A DNA stretch of 55,784 bases from Heterostelium multicystogenum (Eukaryota; Evosea; Eumycetozoa; Acytosteliales; Acytosteliaceae). The notes beneath the pieces are model-generated. The model made no database searches. It was not told where the DNA came from and was given only the letters and a program-made list of their open reading frames with translations. The position numbers were made by a program, and so were the translations under genes. Location of the stretch: positions 1 through 55,784 of the forward strand of contig RCNN01000017.1 in NCBI GenBank assembly GCA_003667245.1, written 5' to 3'. Within the stretch, counting starts at the first letter, position 1. The number at the start of each line of letters is the position of its first letter. Shown here piece after piece: positions 1-11,054 of this stretch.

Positions 1-2318
<2,318 letters not shown>

Positions 2319-2322
2319 ATTA

Positions 2323-3340
2323 CTATATTAATAAAATGTCTAATAATTTTATTACAAAATCAGTATTTGTAATTGTATTTATGCTATTCCATGATAGTTT
2401 TTCTATTATTAATATATTAAAGACATCATATAAAAAAACCAATATTTAACATACTATTTGTTAAAAAAAATTTCTCTGTTAATATACTTATTTGGTAATT
2501 TATAAGTGAAAAAATATCAAGCTGTATATTTGATATTTCCCCTATTTTTTTAGTTACTAATTTCACTTGTGATATATATTCATAAACTGTATTTTGGATA
2601 TAATTTATAAAACGAATCTTACAGGAAATTAACCAAGGAAATATAATTTTTAATAGAATTAAAATATATATAATTATCATTGTAAAAAACCAAACAAATT
2701 TACTTATAATTATTTGATATTTTGCCATTTTTTCAAAAAATAAGAATAAATTATATCTATAATGATTATAATTTAATAAACTTTCATATCTTAAAGGACT
2801 ATATTTTATTCTATCAAAAAAAACTTAATACAATTTTTTCAAAAAATTTTTCATAATTCTCTTCTAATCCTAGTTTTTTTTTATAATTCCATATTAAAAA
2901 ATTAGAATAAAAATTTAATTTTAAATTTTGAAAAGAATTTAAAATACGTTCTTCTTTATTTATAAAAAATCCTAGTAAGGTTGTATGTTGATCAACAAAA
3001 GTGTCTTTTGGACAAGTATCTTCTTGTTTTATATTCTTATCAAAAAATATACGTAATCTACTTAATTCATAAATATAATATAAATTAAAAAAATTCCAAT
3101 TAAAATTTAATAAAGATAATATAAAATTTCTATAAAAAGTTGATTCTTCTTTATTAAATTTTAAACTTTGAATCTTATATCTAAATATTTTCTTACTTAA
3201 TTTTTTTTTTCTTATAATAACATATTTCTTAGATGCAGCACGAGTCCATGCTTTTTTATTTTTTATTTTTTTTTTAAATATTTTTTTCTAGTATTATCTT
3301 TTACTAAAACTTTTTTGATAACAAATTTTATTTTTTTCAT
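2323..3340 (-). CDS. orf338, unidentified basic protein with one membrane helix (left copy, frameshifted)
   Basis: Left-end copy of the ORF that is intact at 45917-46933. Start ATG at 3338-3340 and TAG stop at 2323-2325 are conserved. Homopolymer length differences, for example the A runs at 2434-2440 and 2816-2823, break the frame, so only an internal piece reads cleanly here. See the right copy for the description of the product. Confidence 0.7.
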
Positions 3341-3353
3341 ACTATTTTATTTT

Positions 3354-4706
3354 TTAAATACTACTACTCCACCAATAAATAACAACATATAAAAATAACC
3401 ATACAACATCAACGAAGTGCCAATAAAATAAAGTACACGCAAATCCTGTTGATCTATTTTTAAAAATTTCAAATTTAGTTCCTACATGTAATAAATCAAA
3501 ATTACCAACTAAAAAACGAACAGTAGTAATACTAATTAAAATACTTCCAATTAATACATGGAATCCATGAAATCCAGTTAATAAGAAAAATAAAGAACCA
3601 TAAATACCATCATTTAAAGAAAATGGAGCATTTACATACTCAACTCCTTGACAATATAAAAATACAAATGCACATAATAATGTTAAAAATAATCTTTGAA
3701 TTATTAAATTATTACGTATAGCTAAAAATAATTTTACTAATTGATTATAAGCGATCCATGGAGTTTTACTTAAAAATGATTCACGTTGTCCTTTTTTTGC
3801 ATCAGGCATATTATAAAAATAACGATCTTCTTGAAATTGAACATAATTAAAAATACGATCTAAATGAATGATTTCAGTACGTCCTTTTAATATTTCTAAT
3901 TTTTTTACAAAAATAGATTTATTTTCCATAAAATTAACTCTTAAATTTTCAATAAAAGCGCTATTTTTTTCAATTTCATTTCTATATTTTTTTAAATAAT
4001 ACTTCTAATAATGCAAAATATTTTTGCATTTTTTTATATTTAAAATTATCATCATGAACAATTTTTTGCTCTGTTAATAATGTATATGCATCTGTTAATA
4101 TTGCCCCAGATAATAATAATAATACTGTATTTAATAAAGGTAATCCTAAATAATTATATACATGTAATCCATATGGTGGCCATACACATCCAATTGCAAT
4201 TGTTGGTGATAAACTAATATAAAAAAAAGACCAAAAAAAAGAAAAAAAGAACATAACTTCAGATGCAATAAATAATAACATTCCAATAATTATTCCTTTT
4301 TTTACTTCAAATGTATGTTGTTGATCTAATAAACTATCATAATTAATACTAATACCCCAAATTAATAATCCTAAAATAAAAGCAATTATTGCACTATTTA
4401 ATCCTAATGTACTATGAATTACTTGAAAATAACTTAATACAAATATACCTAAAGGTAATGATGTTAATAAAGGTGCCATTGATGCTTTTACAATATGATA
4501 AGGATGTCTTTTGATATGACTTGTTTTATATATATTTTCTAAATATACTATTTCATAATCTTTTCCCCAAGCATATCCCCAATCGTTTATTCTATTTTTT
4601 GATTCTAAATCCATATCATTAATGTTTAAAAAATCAAAAGTTTTATCTAAATATGTGATAAAATCTTTTTTTCCTTGTTTAATTTTTTTTTTATCTCAAA
4701 ATACAT
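3354..4706 (-). CDS. cox3: cox3, cytochrome c oxidase subunit 3 (left copy, frameshifted)
   Basis: Copy of cox3 with the ATG at 4704-4706 and TAA at 3354-3356. Two compensating-size errors relative to the other copy are visible: one T fewer in the run at 4683-4692 near the start, and one T more in the run near 3988-3994. The region between them reads cleanly where the right copy is broken. A composite of the two copies gives an uninterrupted gene of 1353 bases, 450 residues. See 46947-48298 for domains and the unusual internal insertion. Confidence 0.85.
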
Positions 4707-4929
4707 TTATTTCTTTAATCATATGTCCACGTCTAGGAATATAAAAAACTATTTTCGCCTTTCTTTTCGAAATTGTTAATCCTATTTTTTTTTTTTTTGC
4801 TTTTAAACTAATACCTATTACAGATTCTTTACGATCATATAATCCTATTTTTACAATTTTACCTTTTTGAATTTTTACTTTTTTTTCTAAATACTTTTCT
4901 TTTACTTCTATTTTTTTTAATATATTCAT
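4696..4929 (-). CDS. orf77, candidate ribosomal protein L19 (left copy)
   Basis: A 77-residue very basic protein between nad2 and cox3, identical in both copies. Residues 20-77 have the spacing of a bacterial L19 core: a KGKIVKIG-like strand, then a segment (GLTISK) and a C-terminal FYIPRRGHMIKEINV that resembles the L19 pattern of hydrophobic-P-x-x-x-x-I-K-x-I-x-V. This is a pattern match by eye, not a proven homology. The frame ends at TGA (4696-4698); if UGA were read as Trp the protein would run six more residues to 83. It overlaps the cox3 start by 11 bases. Confidence 0.55.
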   Translation of the reverse strand: MNILKKIEVKEKYLEKKVKIQKGKIVKIGLYDRKESVIGISLKAKKKKIGLTISKRKAKIVFYIPRRGHMIKEINVF

Positions 4930-4935
4930 CTTTTT

Positions 4936-6408
4936 TTAATAATAAATATTTCCTATAATATAACTTATATAATTTATAATTTCATCTATATATATTTGAG
5001 AATAAATTTGCCAACAAAATCCAAAAATTATTAAACATTGTAAACAAAAACTATCTAATAACATATTTTCATTTTTTTGACTTTCAGCATCAACTCTTAT
5101 AATTTTAATAATATTCATATAATAAACCATAATACCAACAGTATAAATTAATATTAATACTACTAAAAAAGTTTGATTAAAAGTAAAATTTGATAATATT
5201 AATATTAATTTACTAACAAATCCTATAAATGGAGGTAATCCTGCTAAGAATAATAAAGTTATTATAAAAATTACTGCATATAATTTATTGTTTTGCCATA
5301 TTCTTTTTATTTCTGGAAAAATTTCTAAATTTGTTTCCTTAACAAATGAAGGATTACTAATTACTAATCCTATTAAAGTAGTTAATCCTATAATATAATT
5401 AATTAAATAATATATACTATAAGTAATTAATTCCTCTTTTGTATTTCCTAAAAAAAAAATAATTAAAAAACCACTATTTATTATTCCACTATAAGCAATA
5501 AAACGTATCATTCTTTGTTGTCCTAAACATCCTAAAATTCCTACAATCATTGTTAAAATAATAAATAAATATATAAATTTTAATAAAAATGCAATATTTA
5601 TAGTTGTACAAATATACATATAAAAATTTATTAAAACTGCAATTATTACTATTTTTTGAGTTAAAGTAAAAAATAAAGTCATTAATAAACCTGTCCCTTC
5701 ATATGTATCAATAACCCATCCATGAAATGGTGCTAATCCTATTTTTATACATAAAGAAAAAACAATTAAACAAATTCCTATTAATCCTATATTCTGTAAA
5801 TAAGATAAAGAAGTCATATCTAAATTTTGAAAAATTAAATTTATATCTACATAAGAAATACTTCCACTTACATAATATAAACAAGCAACTCCTAATAAAA
5901 AAATAGTACTAGTTAACCCCCCTACTATATAATATTTTAAACTACCTTCAATTGATTTTTTACTTCTATTTTTATTTAATGCTAATATATAAAAACTTAA
6001 ACTAGTAATTTCAAAACTTAAAAATAATGTTATTAAATTTATAGACTCAATACTAACTAACATTCCTAAAATAGAACACATCATTAAAATTAACATTTCT
6101 TCACTTACTTTATATCTTAATCCATATTCAATACTTACATGTACTATTATAATAACTATAAATACAAAAATAATTAAAATTAATTCAAAAAATTTAATTA
6201 AATCAGTTATTTGTATATTATTATTTAAAAAAATTGCACTTTCATTACTATCCATTAAATTAATTAAAATTAAACTTAAATAGTAATATATACTCATAAG
6301 TATTACATTCATCCTTTGATTTTTATTTTCAATGCTTACAGCACTTATTAATAATAACATTAATGGTGCTAAATAAATACTATATTTTATAATTAAATTT
6401 GTGGTCAT
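4936..6408 (-). CDS. nad2: nad2, NADH dehydrogenase subunit 2 (left copy)
   Basis: Encodes a 490-residue polytopic membrane subunit of respiratory complex I, one of the three antiporter-like proton-pumping subunits. Recognised by the family signature region with a conserved Lys in a membrane helix followed by APFHGWVIDTYEG (Nad2 APFHxWxxDxYEG) and the later LAGLPPFIGFVSK motif. Starts at ATG and ends with TAA six bases before orf77. Both copies encode the same protein, so the sequence here is reliable. The last C-terminal stretch is typical of the family and no insertion is evident. Confidence 0.97.
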   Translation of the reverse strand: MTTNLIIKYSIYLAPLMLLLISAVSIENKNQRMNVILMSIYYYLSLILINLMDSNESAIFLNNNIQITDLIKFFELILIIFVFIVIIIVHVSIEYGLRYKVSEEMLILMMCSILGMLVSIESINLITLFLSFEITSLSFYILALNKNRSKKSIEGSLKYYIVGGLTSTIFLLGVACLYYVSGSISYVDINLIFQNLDMTSLSYLQNIGLIGICLIVFSLCIKIGLAPFHGWVIDTYEGTGLLMTLFFTLTQKIVIIAVLINFYMYICTTINIAFLLKFIYLFIILTMIVGILGCLGQQRMIRFIAYSGIINSGFLIIFFLGNTKEELITYSIYYLINYIIGLTTLIGLVISNPSFVKETNLEIFPEIKRIWQNNKLYAVIFIITLLFLAGLPPFIGFVSKLILILSNFTFNQTFLVVLILIYTVGIMVYYMNIIKIIRVDAESQKNENMLLDSFCLQCLIIFGFCWQIYSQIYIDEIINYISYIIGNIYY

Positions 6409-6434
6409 TTATTTTTTTTATTTTTTTTATATTT

Positions 6435-6517
6435 TGGGAGAAATAGGATTCGAACCTATGCGTATTTCATACAATCGATTTACAGTCGATCACTTTTAAC
6501 CACTCAGTCATTCTCTC
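6435..6517 (-). tRNA. trnY: trnY(GUA), tRNA-Tyr (left copy)
   Basis: Cloverleaf with anticodon GUA in a 5 bp stem (ATCGA/TCGAT around the loop) and a long variable arm, as in bacterial class II tRNA-Tyr. The acceptor stem pairs at positions 1 and 3-7, but position 2 is A opposite C71. This is the kind of mismatch corrected by 5' editing. Confidence 0.93.
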
Positions 6518-6571
6518 CGATAATTTTTTGTATAAAAATTATTGCGCATTAGTTATAAACTTGAATTTTCT

Positions 6572-8639
6572 TTAATTCTTAATTTTTACGTAATCCCCTG
6601 AATTGCGATCTTCAATTAATTGCTTTAATAATGTCAAACTTTTTTTTAATTGCGCTAATTGAGTATCTGTTAAATTTCCAGTATTTATTATATATTTTTC
6701 TACAGCATCTCTATATGCAGCTAATATATTTATTTGAGTTTGCACCGGAGTATTTTCTACTTCAAACTTATATAGTAAATCTGTAATAGTAATTACCGGT
6801 AATCCATTTCCATTCAAGCATTCAGTTAAAATATTATTTGTATTGTGATTAAATTCCTGAAATCCATCTAAAAAAAAAAAAAATACTTATACCCATACCT
6901 ACAATACCTAAAATCATTTTAATAACAGCAATATCAAATGGAAAGATAGAAGATAATAAAATTTTAGGAGTATTTTTTTTTTTATCAGCTTTTTTAATAA
7001 AAAATAAGGAACTAAACAAAACAACAGCATTATTTGTATCAATTAAATTTATACTATTATTTTCAATTAAATTTAAAATTAAATTTGGTTTTATACCTAA
7101 TATCATAACAAAAATTAACATAATACCAATACTCAAAAGTTCTCTAGTATTAATATCTCTATATTTTTCTCCAGATTTATTAATAAAAGATAGTTTTGAT
7201 TGTAACATTCCATTATCAAAAAAAATACGATTATATAACCAAAAAGAATAAATTACAGTAATAATCATACCTAAAGCACCAAAAAATGCTGCAATTATAT
7301 TTTTTTTAATTATACCACAAAAAATTAATAATTCTCCTATAAAGCTACTTGTAATTGGAAATGCAATATTTGCTAATGTTAATAAAAAAAATATAATTGC
7401 AAATATAGGCATAACATGAACTAAATTATTATAGCTATATAATAATCGACTTTTATATTGTTCATATAAAACTCCGATACATAAAAATAATCCACCAGAA
7501 ACTAATCCATGACTAACCATTAAATAAATACCCCCCTCAATTCCTTGTAACACTTGACTAAATAATCCTAAAACTACTACATTCATATGTGAAATAGAAG
7601 AATATGCAATTATTCTTTTAATATCTAATTGCATAACAGTAGCAATTCCTGTATATAATATAGATATTAAACTTAAACCTACAATTATTGGAAAAAAATA
7701 AGTACACATTTCTGGTAATAATCCTATATTAAATCTTAAAAATCCATAACCCCCTAATTTTAATAAAATTCCTGCTAATAATACAGAACCCGCAGTAGGT
7801 GCTTCTACATGTGCACGTAATAACCATAAATGTAATGGAACAATAGGTATTTTAACTGCAAATCCTACAAAAATACCTATAAAAATTAATTTTTGCATAT
7901 CTTGTGGAATTAATACAATCAATTCTTTTATTAAAAAATAATCTGTTGTACCTAAACTATAATATAAATATCCTATAGATGCTAACATAAAAACAGATCC
8001 TATTAAAGTATATACAAAAATTTGATATGCTGCTAATTTTTTTTCTTCACGAGAACCCCACATACTAATCATAATTACAATAGGTATTAAGATACTTTCA
8101 TAAATGATATAAAAATGTACTAAATCCATTACTGCAAAAAAATTAATTAATAATAATTCAATTATCATTAAATTTATTAAATAAAATTTTATATCTGTTT
8201 TTATAACATTCCAACTTATTAATATACAACTCATTATTAAAATTGTAGTTAACCATATAAATATTATACTAATCCCATCAACACCGTAACCAATATTTAT
8301 ATTTAAAATATTTGTATAAAAATATTCTGAATTTAAATATGTATTTACTTTTTCAATTTGTGAAAATCCATTATATATAAAAGTAAAAACTGTAGTTATA
8401 ATTACTAATCCTACAGAAAACCAATAAGTTATTAACTTTAATTCTTCTACTTTATATTGAGGTATTAAACATAATAAACTTATTACAATAATTATTCCTA
8501 TATTATATAAATTTAATAGATTTATAAATCCTATATTTTCACTAACGTTTAAAAAAAAAAATGTACCTATAAGTAAACTTAATATACTTAAACTTTTATT
8601 ACTATTTTCTACTAGTGATTTTAATTTTATTATATTCAT
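6572..8639 (-). CDS. nad4: nad4, NADH dehydrogenase subunit 4 with long C-terminal extension (left copy, one frameshift)
   Basis: Antiporter-like membrane subunit of complex I. Typical Nad4 landmarks are present: GVDGISIIF near residue 120, the proton-channel Glu region (IIYESILIPI), LPLHLWLLRAHVEAPTAGSVLLAG and a GIKPNLILNLIE segment that normally lies close to the C-terminus. Here about 160 further residues follow, including one predicted membrane helix and a soluble Gln-rich tail. In this copy the A run at about 6870-6883 has 14 As; the other copy has 13 and stays in frame. The true gene is 2067 bases, 688 residues, ending at the TAA at 6572. Confidence 0.93.
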
Positions 8640-8674
8640 TATTATTTAACTATTCTTATTTTTATTTATTATAG

Positions 8675-8748
8675 TGCTCCTTATGGGATTTGAACCCATG
8701 TTTTTAACATGAAAAGCTAACGTCCTAACCTAGCTAGACGAAAAGAAT
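8675..8748 (-). tRNA. trnE: trnE(UUC), tRNA-Glu (left copy)
   Basis: Anticodon UUC in a stem TTAGC/GTTAA, T arm ATGGG/CCCAT. Acceptor positions 3-7 pair; position 1 is A opposite C72 and position 2 is U opposite G71, so 5' editing is expected. Confidence 0.92.
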
Positions 8749-8766
8749 ACTTTAAATTTTTAAATG

Positions 8767-8839
8767 TGGAGATGAAGGGACTTGAACCCTTAACTTAGAT
8801 ATGCAACACCTCTATTATACCAATTTCAACTACATCCCA
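8767..8839 (-). tRNA. trnA: trnA(UGC), tRNA-Ala (left copy)
   Basis: Anticodon UGC with a weak stem (AGGT/ATCT including one G-U). The identity pair G3-U70 of tRNA-Ala is encoded. Position 1 is U opposite C72, the only mismatch in the acceptor stem. The T arm is AAGGG/CCCTT. Confidence 0.88.
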
Positions 8840-8842
8840 TTA

Positions 8843-8927
8843 TGGCAATAAAGGGACTTGAACCCTTACTCTTTAATTAAGAAATAGTTTCTAAAACTAT
8901 CACGTCTACCTGTTCCGTCATATTCCA
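8843..8927 (-). tRNA. trnL: trnL(UAG), tRNA-Leu (left copy)
   Basis: Class II tRNA of 85 nt with anticodon UAG in the perfect stem ATAGT/ACTAT and a long variable arm. Acceptor positions 4-7 and 2 pair; position 1 is U opposite C72 and position 3 is G opposite G70, both inside the editable window. It lies three bases from trnA. Confidence 0.93.
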
Positions 8928-8953
8928 TAATTTTTCTTATTTTTATTGTCCAG

Positions 8954-9250
8954 TTAACCTTTTAATTGTTGTAATAATTTTATATCTAAAAATCCGCAAG
9001 TTTTATATAAAATTATTACAATTGCCAATCCTATTGATGACTCTGCTGCTGTAAATGTTAATATATATAATCCTATAATTTGACCCATAACATCATCTAA
9101 GTCAATTGAAATAATTATACATATAAACGCAATTGTTACTAAATTTAATTCTGATATAATTAATAGATTTATTATATTATTTTTATTTAATAATAAACAA
9201 CATAAACCTATACTATATATACAACATAATATTACAATTAAACTATTCAT
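8954..9250 (-). CDS. nad4L: nad4L, NADH dehydrogenase subunit 4L (left copy)
   Basis: Small 98-residue complex I membrane subunit with three membrane helices. Family features are the conserved acidic residue in helix 2 region (ISELNLV) and the TAAESSIGLAIVI motif with its Glu in helix 3. It starts at ATG inside the 3' end of rps2 (8 base overlap) and ends with TAA. The length is normal for the family. The copy at 52546-52843 has one extra A and is broken, so this is the copy to use. Confidence 0.96.
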   Translation of the reverse strand: MNSLIVILCCIYSIGLCCLLLNKNNIINLLIISELNLVTIAFICIIISIDLDDVMGQIIGLYILTFTAAESSIGLAIVIILYKTCGFLDIKLLQQLKG

Positions 9251-9980
9251 TTATTTTACTTAATTTATTTTTGATTTTTTTTGTTATAATATAATTATTA
9301 TTAAAAACCCTTGTATCTAAACGTATTCCCTGAAATATTGCATGATATATAAATAATAAAATTAAATTTAAATGTTTATTTGTATTACTATTTCCTACTA
9401 TTGAATATGTATATAATAAACTCATAGTATTAGAATCAATAAAACAAATTGTTGGGATTTTTAAACGATTACATTCTCTAATTAACCAATCACTTTTATT
9501 TGTTTGTGTTATTATTACTGCAGAAGGTTTTTTTTGTAAATTTTTATATCCTAACATTTTCATTAATGTTTTTTCTTTTAAATCAACTTCAATATTTCCA
9601 GATAATTTTTGATATAATAATTTTTTACTTTCTTTAAAATGTATTAAAGATCCATTATAATATTTATAATCAACATAACCTTGTTTACTTTTTTTTAATA
9701 AAGTTTTAACTAAATTACTTAATTTTTTTTTTATTATAACCATTAATATTTGTCCCCTATTTCTTATTATAGTTTTTATCATATTTAAACTACGTCTTAA
9801 TTGAAATACAGTATATTCTAAATTTAATATATATATTTTTTTACGTAATTTATATATAAAACCCACTAATAAAGGATTCCAACGTGACTTTTTACATCCT
9901 AAATAAAATTCTGATTTTAAAAATTCAATATATTGTATTTTTTCAATTTTTATATTAGTATTTTTTTTTATTTTTAACAT
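9243..9980 (-). CDS. rps2: rps2, mitochondrial small-subunit ribosomal protein S2 (left copy)
   Basis: 245 residues. The N-terminal half carries the S2 pattern YLGCKKSRWNP...GFIYKLRKKIYILNLEYT, and the C-terminal half the nucleotide-fold-like AVIITQTNKSDWLIRECNRLKIPTICFIDSN segment (residues about 155-185), which corresponds to the bacterial S2 region ending in P-x-x-x-x-D-T-N. Ends in TAG and overlaps nad4L. The right copy lacks one T in a run and is broken near residue 85. Confidence 0.93.
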   Translation of the reverse strand: MLKIKKNTNIKIEKIQYIEFLKSEFYLGCKKSRWNPLLVGFIYKLRKKIYILNLEYTVFQLRRSLNMIKTIIRNRGQILMVIIKKKLSNLVKTLLKKSKQGYVDYKYYNGSLIHFKESKKLLYQKLSGNIEVDLKEKTLMKMLGYKNLQKKPSAVIITQTNKSDWLIRECNRLKIPTICFIDSNTMSLLYTYSIVGNSNTNKHLNLILLFIYHAIFQGIRLDTRVFNNNYIITKKIKNKLSKINE

Positions 9981-10003
9981 ATTTTTTTATTCTTATATTA
10001 ATA

Positions 10004-10086
10004 TCTCCACTATCAGACTTGAACTGATACTTCTATATGAAAATAGATTTTAAGTCTATCGCGTCTACCTATTCCGCCAAGTGTAT
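10004..10086 (-). tRNA. trnL: trnL(UAA), tRNA-Leu (left copy)
   Basis: Class II tRNA of 83 nt, anticodon UAA in stem ATAGA/TCTAT. Acceptor positions 2 and 4-7 pair, while positions 1 and 3 are A opposite G72 and G70. Both mismatches are in the editable 5' window. Confidence 0.93.
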
Positions 10087-10105
10087 TTTTTATTTATATT
10101 TTATT

Positions 10106-10912
10106 TTATTTTCGTCTACTAAATCGATTCCATAAAAAAAAGAAATAAGTTATTAAACTTTTTAAAGTAAATAAATACTTTATTTCGTCTTTACGTGGTT
10201 TATATACTAATGTTGTTAATAATAATCTATAATCAGTTTCTAAATATGCTGGACTTATACTTATAAATTTATGTTTGCGTATTAATCTTTTTAAAATCTT
10301 ACATAATCTTATTTTCATTTTAGGTTGACTTAATCCGACTAAATCTCCAACATTAACATTATAATTTATTTTTGTAATTAATTTACCATTTACCATAATA
10401 TGATTATATTGAATAAAATGTCTTGCAGAATACATTGTTTGAAAAAAATTACTTCTTACTAAAACACTATCTAAACGGCATTCTAATATTTCCATAAAAA
10501 GTCTAACTTTTTTTTTTTTAGTTTTTACATGTTTGTATAAATTCTTTATTTGTTTTAATTTTAAATTTTTATAATAATATCTAAATTTTCGATAGATACT
10601 AAATTTTCTAAAATATACACGATTTAAATTTTTTAAATTTACTTTTTTTAAAACTAATTTAGTTTGACGAATTCTCCAATGATTTTGCTTTATTTGTTTT
10701 AATATTCTATATAACTTTTTATATTCATAACTATATTTTTTTTTACCTTTAATTTTTTTAAATATTTGAAAAATTTCACGACGCAATAAAAAATTTTGAT
10801 TAGAAATCATATTTAAAGCTGTCTTTGTATATTTTGACATTCTACTAAATTTTCCATTTATATCAATAACATATCTCTTATTAAATTTTTGTAATACTTT
10901 TCTTATTCTCAT
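10106..10912 (-). CDS. rps4: rps4, mitochondrial small-subunit ribosomal protein S4 (left copy)
   Basis: 268-residue very basic protein. The S4 RNA-binding domain is clear at about residues 140-195: LECRLDSVLVRSNFFQT followed by ARHFIQYNHIMVNGKLI and a VGDLVGL turn. The N-terminal 130 residues are Lys/Arg/Tyr-rich and weakly conserved. Both copies read the same. It lies between trnF and trnL and is likely released by tRNA excision. Confidence 0.94.
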   Translation of the reverse strand: MRIRKVLQKFNKRYVIDINGKFSRMSKYTKTALNMISNQNFLLRREIFQIFKKIKGKKKYSYEYKKLYRILKQIKQNHWRIRQTKLVLKKVNLKNLNRVYFRKFSIYRKFRYYYKNLKLKQIKNLYKHVKTKKKKVRLFMEILECRLDSVLVRSNFFQTMYSARHFIQYNHIMVNGKLITKINYNVNVGDLVGLSQPKMKIRLCKILKRLIRKHKFISISPAYLETDYRLLLTTLVYKPRKDEIKYLFTLKSLITYFFFLWNRFSRRK

Positions 10913-10947
10913 AATATTATTATTTTAATTACTTCTTTTTATTATTT

Positions 10948-11020
10948 TGTCTAGGAGTGGATTTGAACCACCGACTTAAAGATTTTCAGTCTTTCACTCT
11001 ACCTACTGAGTTACCTAATT
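10948..11020 (-). tRNA. trnF: trnF(GAA) copy a, tRNA-Phe needing editing (left copy)
   Basis: Anticodon GAA in stem AAAGA/TCTTT. Positions 4-7 of the acceptor pair, but positions 1, 2 and 3 are A-C, A-A and U-G, so all three would be edited. Its body is nearly identical to the second trnF at 15135-15206. Confidence 0.93.
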
Positions 11021-11054
11021 TTCAAACTTACTTTAATAAAAAAAGTTTTATTTG

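Noticed and set aside
9275..9290. A 16-base match (TTTTTTTTGTTATAAT) to the shared rRNA-upstream block, in the 3' end of rps2
   Set aside because: It lies in coding sequence, lacks the rest of the block and has no palindrome. Chance is likely in DNA this AT-rich.
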